Shown here: positions 25,900 through 34,414 of the stretch, piece after piece
Layout: each line of letters opens with the position of its first letter
Numbering within the stretch: the stretch's first letter is position 1
Source: UBA9676 sp963837105
GTDB lineage: Bacteria; Actinomycetota; Actinomycetes; Streptosporangiales; Streptosporangiaceae
Assembly (NCBI GenBank): GCA_963837105.1
Contig: CAWIMG010000021.1
Location: forward strand, 1 to 64,000
DNA: 64,000 nt
Direction: 5' to 3'
Notes under the pieces: model-generated
The model's database searches: none
The model's input: only the letters and a program-made list of their open reading frames with translations
What the model was told of the DNA's origin: nothing
Position numbers and translations under genes: made by a program

Positions 25900-27419
25900 G
25901 ACGACCTGACCTCCTTGGGCAGGCTGAAACGGATGGATTCGGTGGCGGTGACGCGCTCGCTCACCTCGACCGGTCCGAGACCGGCGAGCGCGGCCACAAT
26001 GTGCCCAACGACTGCGGGCGGTGCCGACGCGCCCGCGCTGATGCCGACCGTGCCGGCCCCGGCCAGCCAGCCCAGTTCGATGTCGTCCGGCCCGTCGATC
26101 AGGTAGGCCGGGACCCCGGCCCGCTCCGCGGTCTCCACCAGCCGCAGCGAGTTGGAGGAGTTGCCGGAGCCGGCCACCAGCACCAGATCGGCCTCGGCGG
26201 CTACGGCCTGGACGGCCCGCTGCCGGTTGGTGGTGGCGTAGCAGATGTCGTCGCTGCCCGGCGCCCGCGCCTGCGGGAAGCGTTCCCGCAGCGCCCCGGC
26301 CATCTCCCCGGCTTCGTCCACCGACAGCGTGGTCTGCATGAGATAGGCGACCTTGCCCGGGTCGGCGGGCCGCAGCCGGGCGACGTCCGCAACCGACTGC
26401 ACCAGGACCGTCGACTCCGGCGCCTCGCCCAGCGTGCCGTCGACCTCCTCGTGCCCGGCGTGCCCGATCAGCGCGACCAGGTAACCGTCGGCGGCGAACC
26501 GGCGGGCCTCGGCGTGCACCTTGGCCACCAGCGGGCAGGTGGCGTCGATCGTGTCGAGCCCGCGCCGGTCGGCCTCGGCCCGGACGGCGGGCGAGACCCC
26601 ATGCGCGGAGAACACCACCCGCGCTCCATCGGGCACCTGCCCAAGTTCGTCCACGAAGATCGCGCCGCGCTGCTCCAGGCCGGCCACGACGTGCGTGTTG
26701 TGCACGATCTGCTTGCGCACGTAGACCGGCGGCCCGTACCTGTCCAGCGTCTTCTCAACGATCTCGATGGCCCGTTCCACCCCGGCGCAGAACGACCGCG
26801 GCCCAGCCAGCAGCACCCGCCGCGGCCCGGCGGCCGCGGCCCACCGGGTCAGCGCCGGACCAGCTGCCCGCAGCGACTTCAGCGCCCGCCAGCCCCCGGC
26901 CAGCCCGCCCGGCAGCAACGGCCGCTCCGGCGTATCGGACACCGCCCGCACCACCGCCAGCGGCCGCCCCACCGCCCCGGCGGCCAGCCACGCGGATTCC
27001 AGATCGACCGCCACCGCCCCGGCGCTCGCCGCCCGGGCTTTGTCCCGCCCGCCCCGCAGCCGGTCCACGCTCACCACCGGCCCGGCCGCAACCGCCAGCC
27101 CGGCCCTGCGCAACTCCCCCGCCAGCAACGTCGAAGACGGGCACACCGTAGTGGTCATCCCATCGGCGACCTCAGTCGCCACCACCACGTCGCCAGGCCT
27201 GAGATCCGGGGCCAGCCCCCCGCCAGTCCCCGCCACCGCCAGCGCCCCAAACGCCTCTCCGGCGAGTCTCTCCGCATACCGTTTAGCCCGCTCCGGCCCA
27301 TACCCGGAAACCCGGACCTCGCCCCCAGCACCAACTCCGGCCCGGACCGCCACCGCCTCCGGCAGCAGCGGCGCACACGCCACCAGCCGTCGCGCGGATC
27401 CCGGCCCCGGCACCCTCAT
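25896..27419 (-). CDS. ispH: HpnG nucleosidase / IspH fusion protein
   Basis: This 507-residue protein joins two enzymes. Residues ~1-195 are a PNP/UDP phosphorylase-type nucleosidase (AGTGGGLAPDLRPGDVVVA, VAVDLESAWLAAG), matching HpnG, which removes adenine from adenosylhopane. Residues ~200-507 are HMBPP reductase IspH, the last step of the MEP pathway, with its three 4Fe-4S cysteines (C211, C295, C393) and the GHAGHEEVDGT motif with catalytic His and Glu. The fusion links isoprenoid precursor supply to hopanoid side-chain processing. Its ATG overlaps the shc stop (ATGA), and its stop overlaps hpnH. Both halves look complete; a split gene by sequencing error is ruled out because the frame is continuous. 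Confidence 0.93.
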   Translation of the reverse strand: MRVPGPGSARRLVACAPLLPEAVAVRAGVGAGGEVRVSGYGPERAKRYAERLAGEAFGALAVAGTGGGLAPDLRPGDVVVATEVADGMTTTVCPSSTLLAGELRRAGLAVAAGPVVSVDRLRGGRDKARAASAGAVAVDLESAWLAAGAVGRPLAVVRAVSDTPERPLLPGGLAGGWRALKSLRAAGPALTRWAAAAGPRRVLLAGPRSFCAGVERAIEIVEKTLDRYGPPVYVRKQIVHNTHVVAGLEQRGAIFVDELGQVPDGARVVFSAHGVSPAVRAEADRRGLDTIDATCPLVAKVHAEARRFAADGYLVALIGHAGHEEVDGTLGEAPESTVLVQSVADVARLRPADPGKVAYLMQTTLSVDEAGEMAGALRERFPQARAPGSDDICYATTNRQRAVQAVAAEADLVLVAGSGNSSNSLRLVETAERAGVPAYLIDGPDDIELGWLAGAGTVGISAGASAPPAVVGHIVAALAGLGPVEVSERVTATESIRFSLPKEVRSS

Positions 27420-29423
27420 GCCCCACCGCCCAGATACCGCCCGAGCGCACTCACCGGGAAGACCAGCCGATAGAGGTGATAGTTCAGATAGAAATCGCGC
27501 GGGAACCCCGTGCCCGTGAACTGCGGCTCATCCCATGTCCCATCGGGACGCTGATGCTCGCACAGCCACCGAATGCCCGCTTCGACCGCTGGGCTGGCGA
27601 GCCGGGCGTCCGGTGCCCCCGGTCGGGGCGTTATGCCCGGACCGGGGGTGCCGTGCGCACGGCCCAGGCCTTCGCCATCAGCCAGCAAGGCGAGCAGCGC
27701 CCAAGCGGTCTGGGACGCGGTCGACTCGCCCTGACCGGCCAGGGAAGGGTCATCGTAAGAACGCAGATCCTCGCCCCAGCCGCCATCCGGGTTCTGGTGG
27801 GATTCCAGCCAGGCGACAGCACGCCTGATAGCTGGTTTCTCCGGCTTCACTCCCGCCGCGATCAGGGCGGGGACGACAGCGCCGGTGCCGTAGACGTAGT
27901 TGGCGCCCCAGCGGCCGAACCAGGATCCGTCCGGCTCCTGGGCCTTCAGCAGCCAGACCACGCCGCGCCGGACGGCCCTGCTGCCGGCCTGACCTTCGGC
28001 GGCGAGGGCTTCGACGACATGAGCGGTGACGTCGGCAGAGGGCGGATCTATCACGGCGCCGAAGTCGCAGAAGGGGAGCTTGGTGGGCAGTTGCGAGGTG
28101 TTGTCGGCGTCGAAGGCAGCCCAGCCGCCGTCCCTGGACTGCATGCCGGTGATCCAGCGGAGGCCGCGATCGACGGCCCCTGCCCGGGCGTGGGTGCCTG
28201 GGCCGGTTACCCGGCGGAGGGCGAGGACGACTTCGGCGGTGTCGTCGATGTCGGGATAGGTGTCGTTGTCGAACTCGAACGCCCAGCCGCCAGGGGCCAG
28301 GCCGGGACGGCGGACCTGCCAGTCGCCGGGGCCGGTGATCTCCTCGGCCAGGATCCAGTGGGCGGCCCGGGCCAGGTCCGGGTCATCCGATGGCAGGCCG
28401 GCGTCGGCCAGGGCGATCATCGCCAGCACGGTGTCCCAGACCGGCGACTGGCACGCCTCCAGCCGGCGGACTGGCCCGTCCGGGGTCTGCTGCGTGATGG
28501 TGAAGCGATCCAGGCCGGCCAGACCGCGCCTGATCACCGGATGGTCGAGGCCGTAGCCGAGCAGGTGCAGCGCGATCAGTGAGTACACCCAGGGTGGCTG
28601 GATGCCGCCCCAGCAGCCGTCCTGCTCCTGGCGGGCGATGATCCACTTGGCGCAGCGGCGCAGCGCGGCCCGGCGGATCGCCTGTGCCGGGGCCAACCGG
28701 GGCCGGAGCCGTTCGTAGCGGTGCAGGGCCCGGTCCGCGCTGGCGAAGGCCGCCGTCCAGGCGGAGTCGTCCCGGGCGCGGGGAGCGTGCGGTGGCGGGT
28801 CGGTGGGCTGGGCGGCGGCCGGGGTCAGCTCGTCCAGGGTGAACGGGAGCGGGCGGACGGGCCGGAGGGAGCCGACGATGGTCAGCGGGACGATGGTCTG
28901 CCGGGCCCAGCAGGCCCAGTCGTAGACGTTGAGCGGGAACCAGGCGGGCAGGTAGATCAGCTCTGGCGGCATGACGGGCAGGTCGTCCCAGGGCCACAGG
29001 CCGAACAGGGCCAGCCAGAATCCGGGTGAAGACGCGGGTGGCCGGGTACCCGCCGCCGGCCCGGATCCAGGCAGCGGCCCGCGCCATGTGCTGAGTGGCC
29101 GGGTCGTGGCCGGCCAGCCGGAGCGCGACGTAGGCCTCGACCGTGGTGGACAGGTCACCGGGGCCACCGTAGAAGTTGGCCCAGGTGCCGTCCGGGCGCT
29201 GCTGGGACATGATCCACCGGGCAGCCGCCGCGGTCTGCTCCGGCGTGCGGACTCGCAGGAATTCCCGCAGCAGCAGGTCCTCGGCATCCATGGTGACGTT
29301 GGTCGCCAGCTCGCCCTGCCACCAGCCCTGCTCATGCTGGCGGCCGAGCAGGTGGTCACGGGCGCGGGCCAGCGCCCGCGCTGGGGTGACGCCTGCCGTC
29401 ACCGCCGCCGGCGTGCTCACCAT
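27416..29423 (-). CDS. shc: Squalene-hopene cyclase, one frameshift
   Basis: The product is a ~669-residue class II triterpene cyclase that folds squalene into hopene at the membrane. The N-terminal part (from ATG 29423) contains HEQGWWQGELATNVTMDAED and QQRPDGTWANFYGGPGDLS. The frame changes near 29015-29026, at CCAGAATCC. The rest runs WLALFGLWPWDDLPVMPPE to LGRYLGGGA. The catalytic DIDDT motif (the DxDD acid) is near 28240, and several QW repeats (SRDGGWAAFDAD, EPDGSWFGRWG, NPDGGWGED) are present. A single extra base restores the frame (TRI-WLALFG). Its start overlaps the polyprenyl synthase stop. A sequencing error is likely, since the protein is otherwise fully conserved. Confidence 0.9.
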
Positions 29424-30458
29424 TGCCGCGCCGTGATGAACTCGGCGATGCCGGTGAACTCGGCCTGGATGCCCGTGGGCACACCGGTCCTGGCCAGGCA
29501 GGTGTGTGCGGCCGCAAGCTGCCGGGCCGCCTCCTCCTCGGTCCACGACTTGCCGCCGGCCGCCGCCACCAGGTCGGCGGCGTGGACCAGGTCGTCCTCG
29601 GTCAGCGCGTCCTGGCGGGCGAGCAGGACGGCAAGCTCGGCTGACTCCGGCGCGCCCGCGCACAGGGCGGCCACCACCGGCAGCGACTTCTTCCTGGCCC
29701 GCAGGTCGGACCGGACCGGCTTGCCGGTCACCTCCGGGCTGCCCCAGAATCCCGAGCAGGTCATCGGTGAGCTGGAAGGCCAGGCCGGCGTGGGCGCCGA
29801 ACGCGGCCAGCCCCATCGCCAGCTGGGGCGGGGCCCCGACGTGGATGGCACCGATGCTGCACGCGCAGGCCATCAGCGCCGCTGTCTTGTCGCCGGCCAT
29901 GGCCAGGCATTCGGCCAGCGAGACGTCGTCGCGCTGCTCGAAGGCCAGATCCGCACCCTGGCCGGCGATCAGCCGCTGCACCGCTACCGACAGCGCCCGG
30001 GCCGCCCACACCCCCTGCGGTGCGGTGTCCTCCAGCAGGATGTCCTGCGCCAGCGCGAGCATGGCGTCGCCGGCCAGGATGGCCGCTCCCACGCCATACA
30101 CCGTCCACGCGGTCGGCCGGTGCCGCCGCTCGGTGTCGCCGTCCATGATGTCGTCGTGCAGGAGGGAGAAGTTGTGCACCAGTTCCACGGCCACCGCGGC
30201 AGGCACCCCGCGCTCCGGTGCGGCATCGGCGGCCCGGGCCGACAGCAGGGTGAGGGCCGGCCGCAGTGCCTTGCCCGCAGGCTTGGCCGCGGAACCGGCC
30301 GGGTCCGAGGTCGCCCCCCGCTCCGTCCCGTCCGCCAGGCCCAGGTGGTAGGCCGCCACCCGGCGCACGTCGGGGGTGAGCCTGGCCACAGCCGTGGCCA
30401 GGGCCGGGCCGACCAGGTCACGGGCGGTCTGGACGCCGGCCGGCATGACGGCCGTCAT
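29417..30458 (-). CDS. Polyprenyl (geranylgeranyl-type) diphosphate synthase, one frameshift
   Basis: From ATG 30458, this ~346-residue trans-prenyltransferase has the first Asp-rich motif (LLHDDIMDGD) and the second (FQLTDDLLGI). The frame then shifts near 29744-29752, again at CCAGAATCC. The remaining ~105 residues (SPEVTGKPVRSDLRARKKS onwards) follow in another frame to TGA 29417. Adding or removing one base gives LLGIWGSPEV, normal for the family. It condenses IPP with allylic diphosphates; whether it makes FPP or GGPP is not decided here. The ATG overlaps the hpnE stop by 4 bp, and the stop overlaps the shc start by 7 bp. A sequencing error is likely. Confidence 0.88.
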
Positions 30459-31915
30459 GCCGGCACCCCCGCGCGGGCGATCGCGGGCATGCCACCTGCC
30501 ATCGCGCGATCCCGGCGCAAGGCCCGTACCGCGTTCAGTCCGCTCCGCACGGCTCCCTCCATCGTGTCCGGCCAGCCGGTGTCGGTCCACGCACCGGCCA
30601 GCACCAGCCCCGGCACGGCGGTGACGGCCGGTGGCCGCAGCCGCTCGCATCCAGGCACCTGGCGCAGCGTGGCCCGCCGCTCCCTGGTGACGAAAAAGTC
30701 GGTGACCCGTGCGTCCCGCGCGGCAGGCAGCAGTTCCGCCAGGGCAGGCAGGAACTCCGCCCGCAGCGCCGACGCCGGGACGTCCACATAGCTGTCCGCC
30801 GCGGACAGCGAGATCGCGAGGTACTGGCCGGCCCGCAGCCCGGACGGGCCGGTTCGGTCGAAGACCCACTGCACCGGCGAGCCGACCGCGGCCAGGAACG
30901 GCAGCCGGGTCACCCGCCGGTCGTAGATCACATGCACGTTGACGATCGGCGAGGTGGCCAGTTCGCGCCACTGGGCCGGCCCGGGCTGGCCCCGGCCGGC
31001 CTGGCGCCGATCCCCGTCCGCGTCAGCGGGCATAAGCCGGGCCGCCACCTCCGGCGGCACCGCGAGCACCACGCCATCGGCCTCGATGACCCCCTGGCCG
31101 TTCCCGCCCCGGCGCTCGGCCAGCCGGACCCGGAACCGGGCCGCTGCCCCGTCCGCCCGGGCCGGCGGCAGCACGGACACCTCCGCCGCCTTGGCGGCCA
31201 GCCGCACCTGTGCGCCCAGCCGGCCGAGCAGGGTGGCCGCGGCCCGGCCGTGCAGGTCACCCAGCGGGATCGTGGGCACCCCAATGTCGGCCGCGTCCCG
31301 CGCGCCCAGCAGCGCCGTCTTCACCACGGTCGCGGCCAGCGCCAGGTTGGCGTCATCTCCGGGCACGTTCAGCGACGACACCGTGAACAGGTCCCACAGC
31401 ATCCGGCGGGTGCGCTCGTCCTGGCCGTGAGCGGCCAGCCAGTCGCCCAGCCGGGCCGCGTCCAGGTCGGCGCGGTCCGGGTTCAGCGCCGCCATGGCCA
31501 GTGCGGCCCGGGCCACCCGCAGGCGTTGCGGATAAGAAAGGAGCCGGTAGCCAGCGAGAGCCGCGCCCAGGTGCAGCGGGCCGGGCAGCCCGGTGCGGCG
31601 CAGCCGGGCCCGGCCACCGGGGCTGGCCACGGTGATGTCGAACCGGTCCTGCAGGCTGACCGACCCGGCCATGCCGAGCCGGGCGAGCAGTCCGCGGTAG
31701 GCCGTGCAGCAGCGCAGGAACACATGCTGGCCGTTGTCGACGGTCAGGCCATCGCGGCTGAACGAGCAGGTGGCGCCGCCGAGCCGGGGCCGGGCCTCCA
31801 GCAGGGTGACGCTGGCCCCGGCCTCGCTGAGCGCGATCGCGGCGGACAGGCCCGCCAGCCCGCCGCCGATTACTGCCACCCGGCGCCCGGCCAGCGCCGC
31901 CGGCCGCCCGGTCAC
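30455..31915 (-). CDS. hpnE: Squalene-associated FAD-dependent desaturase HpnE
   Basis: This intact 486-residue FAD enzyme starts at GTG 31915. The N-terminal dinucleotide-binding motif is VIGGGLAGLSAAIALSEAG. The C-terminal FAD segment ends GLVLAGAWTDTGWPDTMEGAV. In the HpnCDE route, HpnD makes presqualene diphosphate, HpnC converts it to hydroxysqualene, and HpnE reduces that to squalene with FAD. Its neighbours hpnD (GTGA overlap) and the polyprenyl synthase (ATGA overlap) fit. It resembles phytoene desaturases; a carotenoid role is unlikely in this operon. Confidence 0.94.
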   Translation of the reverse strand: MTGRPAALAGRRVAVIGGGLAGLSAAIALSEAGASVTLLEARPRLGGATCSFSRDGLTVDNGQHVFLRCCTAYRGLLARLGMAGSVSLQDRFDITVASPGGRARLRRTGLPGPLHLGAALAGYRLLSYPQRLRVARAALAMAALNPDRADLDAARLGDWLAAHGQDERTRRMLWDLFTVSSLNVPGDDANLALAATVVKTALLGARDAADIGVPTIPLGDLHGRAAATLLGRLGAQVRLAAKAAEVSVLPPARADGAAARFRVRLAERRGGNGQGVIEADGVVLAVPPEVAARLMPADADGDRRQAGRGQPGPAQWRELATSPIVNVHVIYDRRVTRLPFLAAVGSPVQWVFDRTGPSGLRAGQYLAISLSAADSYVDVPASALRAEFLPALAELLPAARDARVTDFFVTRERRATLRQVPGCERLRPPAVTAVPGLVLAGAWTDTGWPDTMEGAVRSGLNAVRALRRDRAMAGGMPAIARAGVPA

Positions 31916-32820
31916 CGGGCCGCTCCCGCCGGGGCGGTCCGGGGTATCCGGGGACGCAGCGCGGTGCCCAGCGACCGGGCCGCCACCATCGCCTTCTCAC
32001 CGGTGGACAGGGAGACCCGGCGCTCCAGGACCGCCTGCGGGCTGGCGGCGATCCGCTTCAGCAGCCGGAAGTAGATGCCGGCCATGGCACCGGCGGAGGC
32101 CGCGCTGCGCCAGTCGAGCAGCGGCATCAGCGCCAGCCCCCGGGCGTACCAGGTGGTGGCCCGATCGGCCTCGAACTCCACCAGTTCCGCCAGCTTGCCG
32201 CGGTCAGCCGGTCCGTCGGCCAGCGAGCAGCCGAACCGCTCGAAGTCCTCGGCCGGCAGATAGACGCGCCCGTCCTGGTAGTCCTCGCGGATGTCCCGCA
32301 GGATGTTGGTGAGCTGGAGGGCAACCCCCAGCGCGTCCGCGAGCGGGGCGGCGGTGGCGACGTCGGAGGTGCCGAACACGCCCAGCGACAGCCGGCCGAT
32401 CGAGCCAGCCACGCACCGGCAGTAGTGCAGCAGATCCTCGAAGGTGCGGTAGGTAGCCCCGCGCACGTCCGCCTCGCAGCCGTCGATGAGCTCGCCGAAT
32501 GCGGCCAGCGGGATGTCGAACCGGCCCGCCGCGTCGGCCAGGGCCACCAGCACCAGATCCTGGCCGGCGCCGTTGTCACTGGCTGGCGGCCCGCCGTCCC
32601 GCAGCGCGGCCAGGCTCGCCCGCGCCTGTGCCAGGGCGGCCAGCTTGTCCGGCCGGGGCAGGTCGCCGTCGCCGATGTCATCGACCCGGCGGGCGAAGGC
32701 GTACACCGTGGCCAGCGCCTGCCGCTTGGCCGGGGGAAGCAGCCGGATGCCGTAGGAGAAGTTTCGCGCCTGCGACCAGGTGATCTGCTCACAGTGCCGG
32801 TAGGCGGCAGCGACGTTCAT
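31912..32820 (-). CDS. hpnD: Presqualene diphosphate synthase HpnD
   Basis: This 302-residue protein starts at ATG 32820. It shows both Asp-rich Mg2+-binding motifs of the squalene/phytoene synthase family (RRVDDIGDGD and NILRDIREDYQDGRVYLP), with ARNFSYGIRLLP at the N-terminus. HpnD condenses two farnesyl diphosphates into presqualene diphosphate. The gene is 4 bp from hpnC and overlaps hpnE by 4 bp (GTGA). It is intact, and the length is typical. A phytoene synthase role is disfavoured by context. Confidence 0.94.
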   Translation of the reverse strand: MNVAAAYRHCEQITWSQARNFSYGIRLLPPAKRQALATVYAFARRVDDIGDGDLPRPDKLAALAQARASLAALRDGGPPASDNGAGQDLVLVALADAAGRFDIPLAAFGELIDGCEADVRGATYRTFEDLLHYCRCVAGSIGRLSLGVFGTSDVATAAPLADALGVALQLTNILRDIREDYQDGRVYLPAEDFERFGCSLADGPADRGKLAELVEFEADRATTWYARGLALMPLLDWRSAASAGAMAGIYFRLLKRIAASPQAVLERRVSLSTGEKAMVAARSLGTALRPRIPRTAPAGAAR

Positions 32821-32824
32821 GGCC

Positions 32825-33841
32825 TCACCGCCCGCCCGCGTAGGCCCGCAGGAATTCGCCGGCCACCCGCGCCCGGCCGGGCCGCGGGGTGGCCGGGAGC
32901 GGGTCGTGACCGCTGGCGGTGATGGCCGCCAGTGCCGCCCGGCCGCCAGCCACATAGCCGGCCACCGCTACCCGGGCCGCCCCGCGCAGCGTGCGGACGA
33001 TCGGCGCCCCGGCGTCCAGCAGTTCGCGCGCGCGGCATACCTGGAACGCGATCAGGGCACGGACATCTGGCCCGGCCCGCGGTGCGGCCAGGTCCGCCTC
33101 GGTGACCCCGAACCGGTTCAGGTCCGCCAGTGGCAGGTAGATCCGGCCGGCCCGCAGGTCCTCGGCCACATCCTGGCAATGCTCGGCCAGCTGGAGCGCG
33201 GTGCACACCCGGTCCGACAGCGCCTCGCGCGCGGGCGTGGCTGCCCCGAAGATGTGCAGCACGATCCGGCCGACCGGGTTGGCCGACAGGCGGCAGTAGC
33301 CGAGCAGGTCAGCGAAGTCCGGATAGCGGGTCACCACCTGGTCCTGCCGGTTCGCCTCGATCAGGTCCAGGAAGGGCTGCGCGGGGATGGCACAGCTGAC
33401 GACGGTCCCGGCCAGCGCCCGGACCACCGGCAGCCGCGGCCCGGCGTCGTCGAGCGCCATCCTGCCCGTGTCACCGCCAGGCGCGGCCGCGTCCCCGATC
33501 CCGGCCGCATCCCCAGGCACGGCCGCGTCCCCCGCGCCGGGCAGCACCGGACCGCCCGCCCAGCGAACCTTGCGATAGAGCCGCTGGATGTCCGCCTCCA
33601 GTTCGTCCAGCAACGCGAGCCGCTGCCCGGGAGCCGCCTCGTCGCCCATGTCATCGACGGTCCGGGCGAATCCGTAGACCGCCGCCAGGTGCCCCCGGTA
33701 CCGGCGCGGCAGTACCCGGAGGGCGACCGGGAAGTTCTCCGCCCCGGCCTGGGCGGCGGCCGCGACGCCGATGGCGACGGCCGCCGCGCTGACCTCCCCG
33801 GCGGCGCGGTATTCACCAGTTCGCGTCGTCTCGGGGGTCAC
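32825..33841 (-). CDS. hpnC: Hydroxysqualene synthase HpnC
   Basis: This 338-residue protein, starting at GTG 33841, is the first gene of the hopanoid operon. It has ENFPVALRVLPRRYRGHLAAVY, the first Asp-rich motif (RTVDDMGDE), and the second, modified one (EHCQDVAEDLRAGRIYLP) seen in HpnC. HpnC converts presqualene diphosphate into hydroxysqualene. An insert of about 25 Gly/Asp/Ala-rich residues (with GDAA repeated three times) lies after the first Asp motif and is probably a surface loop. A palindromic operator-like site is 41 bp upstream. The gene is 4 bp from hpnD. Confidence 0.93.
   Translation of the reverse strand: MTPETTRTGEYRAAGEVSAAAVAIGVAAAAQAGAENFPVALRVLPRRYRGHLAAVYGFARTVDDMGDEAAPGQRLALLDELEADIQRLYRKVRWAGGPVLPGAGDAAVPGDAAGIGDAAAPGGDTGRMALDDAGPRLPVVRALAGTVVSCAIPAQPFLDLIEANRQDQVVTRYPDFADLLGYCRLSANPVGRIVLHIFGAATPAREALSDRVCTALQLAEHCQDVAEDLRAGRIYLPLADLNRFGVTEADLAAPRAGPDVRALIAFQVCRARELLDAGAPIVRTLRGAARVAVAGYVAGGRAALAAITASGHDPLPATPRPGRARVAGEFLRAYAGGR
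33485..33532 (-). repeat. 18-bp tandem repeat (three units) within hpnC
   Basis: GGCCGCGTCCCC occurs at 33485-33496 and 33521-33532, with the variant GGCCGCATCCCC at 33503-33514. The period is exactly 18 bp, giving a six-residue GDAAxx repeat. It is inside the HpnC coding frame and lies between the two catalytic Asp motifs. Confidence 0.8.
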
Positions 33842-33881
33842 TCCCCTATCCCTTCATAGTTGGCGCACAAATGCAAATAAT

Positions 33882-33909
33882 GACATCGGCGTCACCTGAC
33901 ACCGATGTC
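33882..33909 (-). promoter_or_regulatory. Near-perfect 28-bp palindrome upstream of hpnC
   Basis: GACATCGGCGTCA (33882-33894) and TGACACCGATGTC (33897-33909) are inverted around a CC centre with one mismatch. The site is 41 bp upstream of the hpnC start, in the expected promoter region. Such length and symmetry suit a dimeric repressor such as a TetR or GntR family protein (inference). Confidence 0.6.
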
Positions 33910-34333
33910 GTAGAACAGCCTGGCGGGGGCTGGCCGCCGGCGCTGGGATAGCATTTATGCCTAGCCGCCACTGAGCCGCACGGCCGACCGTTAATAGCCG
34001 GCTTTGAGCGCGGGTGTTGGGGCCTTGGGCATGCTGACGCAGACCCGCCGCCGGTCGCTACCTTGCTGTCCGTGCCGCCGGGTATGGCACGTCATCGCAG
34101 TTCACGGGCACGGCACCGGCCCACGACACCGGCTACGCCCCGGATCCGCGCTCCGCGGTCCAGCGGGCCCGCCGGGCGACCGGTCGCGCCAGAATAGGCG
34201 CCTGGCAGGCGGTTCCATGCCACTTGCCGGTGGCACGCCGTGTTACCGGCAGCTTTCCCCGGAGTTCATTTGCCCGGGCACCGGCTGCGCAGCGCCGTTC
34301 GGCATCGGCGTGGCCCGCCGCTGGCCGCTTTCA

Positions 34334-34393
34334 CTGACATGTGTGTCAGATAAAATGCGGATACGTTTGGGCAATTAACTGACGCTTATGTCA
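34334..34393 (-). promoter_or_regulatory. Candidate distal promoter with TGACA/TGTCA operators
   Basis: CTGACA (34334-34339) and TGTCAG (34344-34349) form a perfect inverted repeat around TGTG. It overlaps a candidate -10 (TATCTG, 34352-34347) paired with -35 TTGCCC (34374-34369). A second TGAC/GTCA inverted repeat flanks it (34380-34383, 34390-34393). The half-sites match those of the palindrome nearer hpnC. The promoter is weak by consensus. Confidence 0.35.
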
Positions 34394-34414
34394 TATTTCG
34401 GTGTGCATGAGCAC

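Larger units (their letters stand above)
33842..34414 (-). other. Intergenic region upstream of the hopanoid operon
   Basis: No convincing gene lies in these 573 bp. It contains the 28-bp palindrome above, a moderately A/T-rich stretch near the 34.33-34.40 kb end, a perfect CTGACA/TGTCAG inverted repeat (34334-34349, TGTG centre), and a TGAC/GTCA inverted repeat (34380-34393). A reading frame on the plus strand at 34004-34378 lacks protein-like composition. A plausible minus-strand promoter (TTGCCC at 34374-34369, TATCTG at 34352-34347, 16-bp spacer) overlaps the CTGACA site and points at hpnC. Confidence 0.5.

Noticed and set aside
26001..27473. A 490-codon plus-strand frame opposite hpnG-ispH
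   Set aside because: No protein motif; the minus strand contains conserved IspH cysteines and coupling to both neighbours.
29015..29752. Programmed ribosomal frameshifting in shc and the polyprenyl synthase
   Set aside because: No slippery heptamer or downstream pseudoknot is evident. Similar lesions in unrelated genes make indel error simpler.
34004..34378. A 124-codon plus-strand frame in the intergenic region upstream of hpnC
   Set aside because: No ribosome-binding site, poor composition, and it overlaps promoter-like palindromes.
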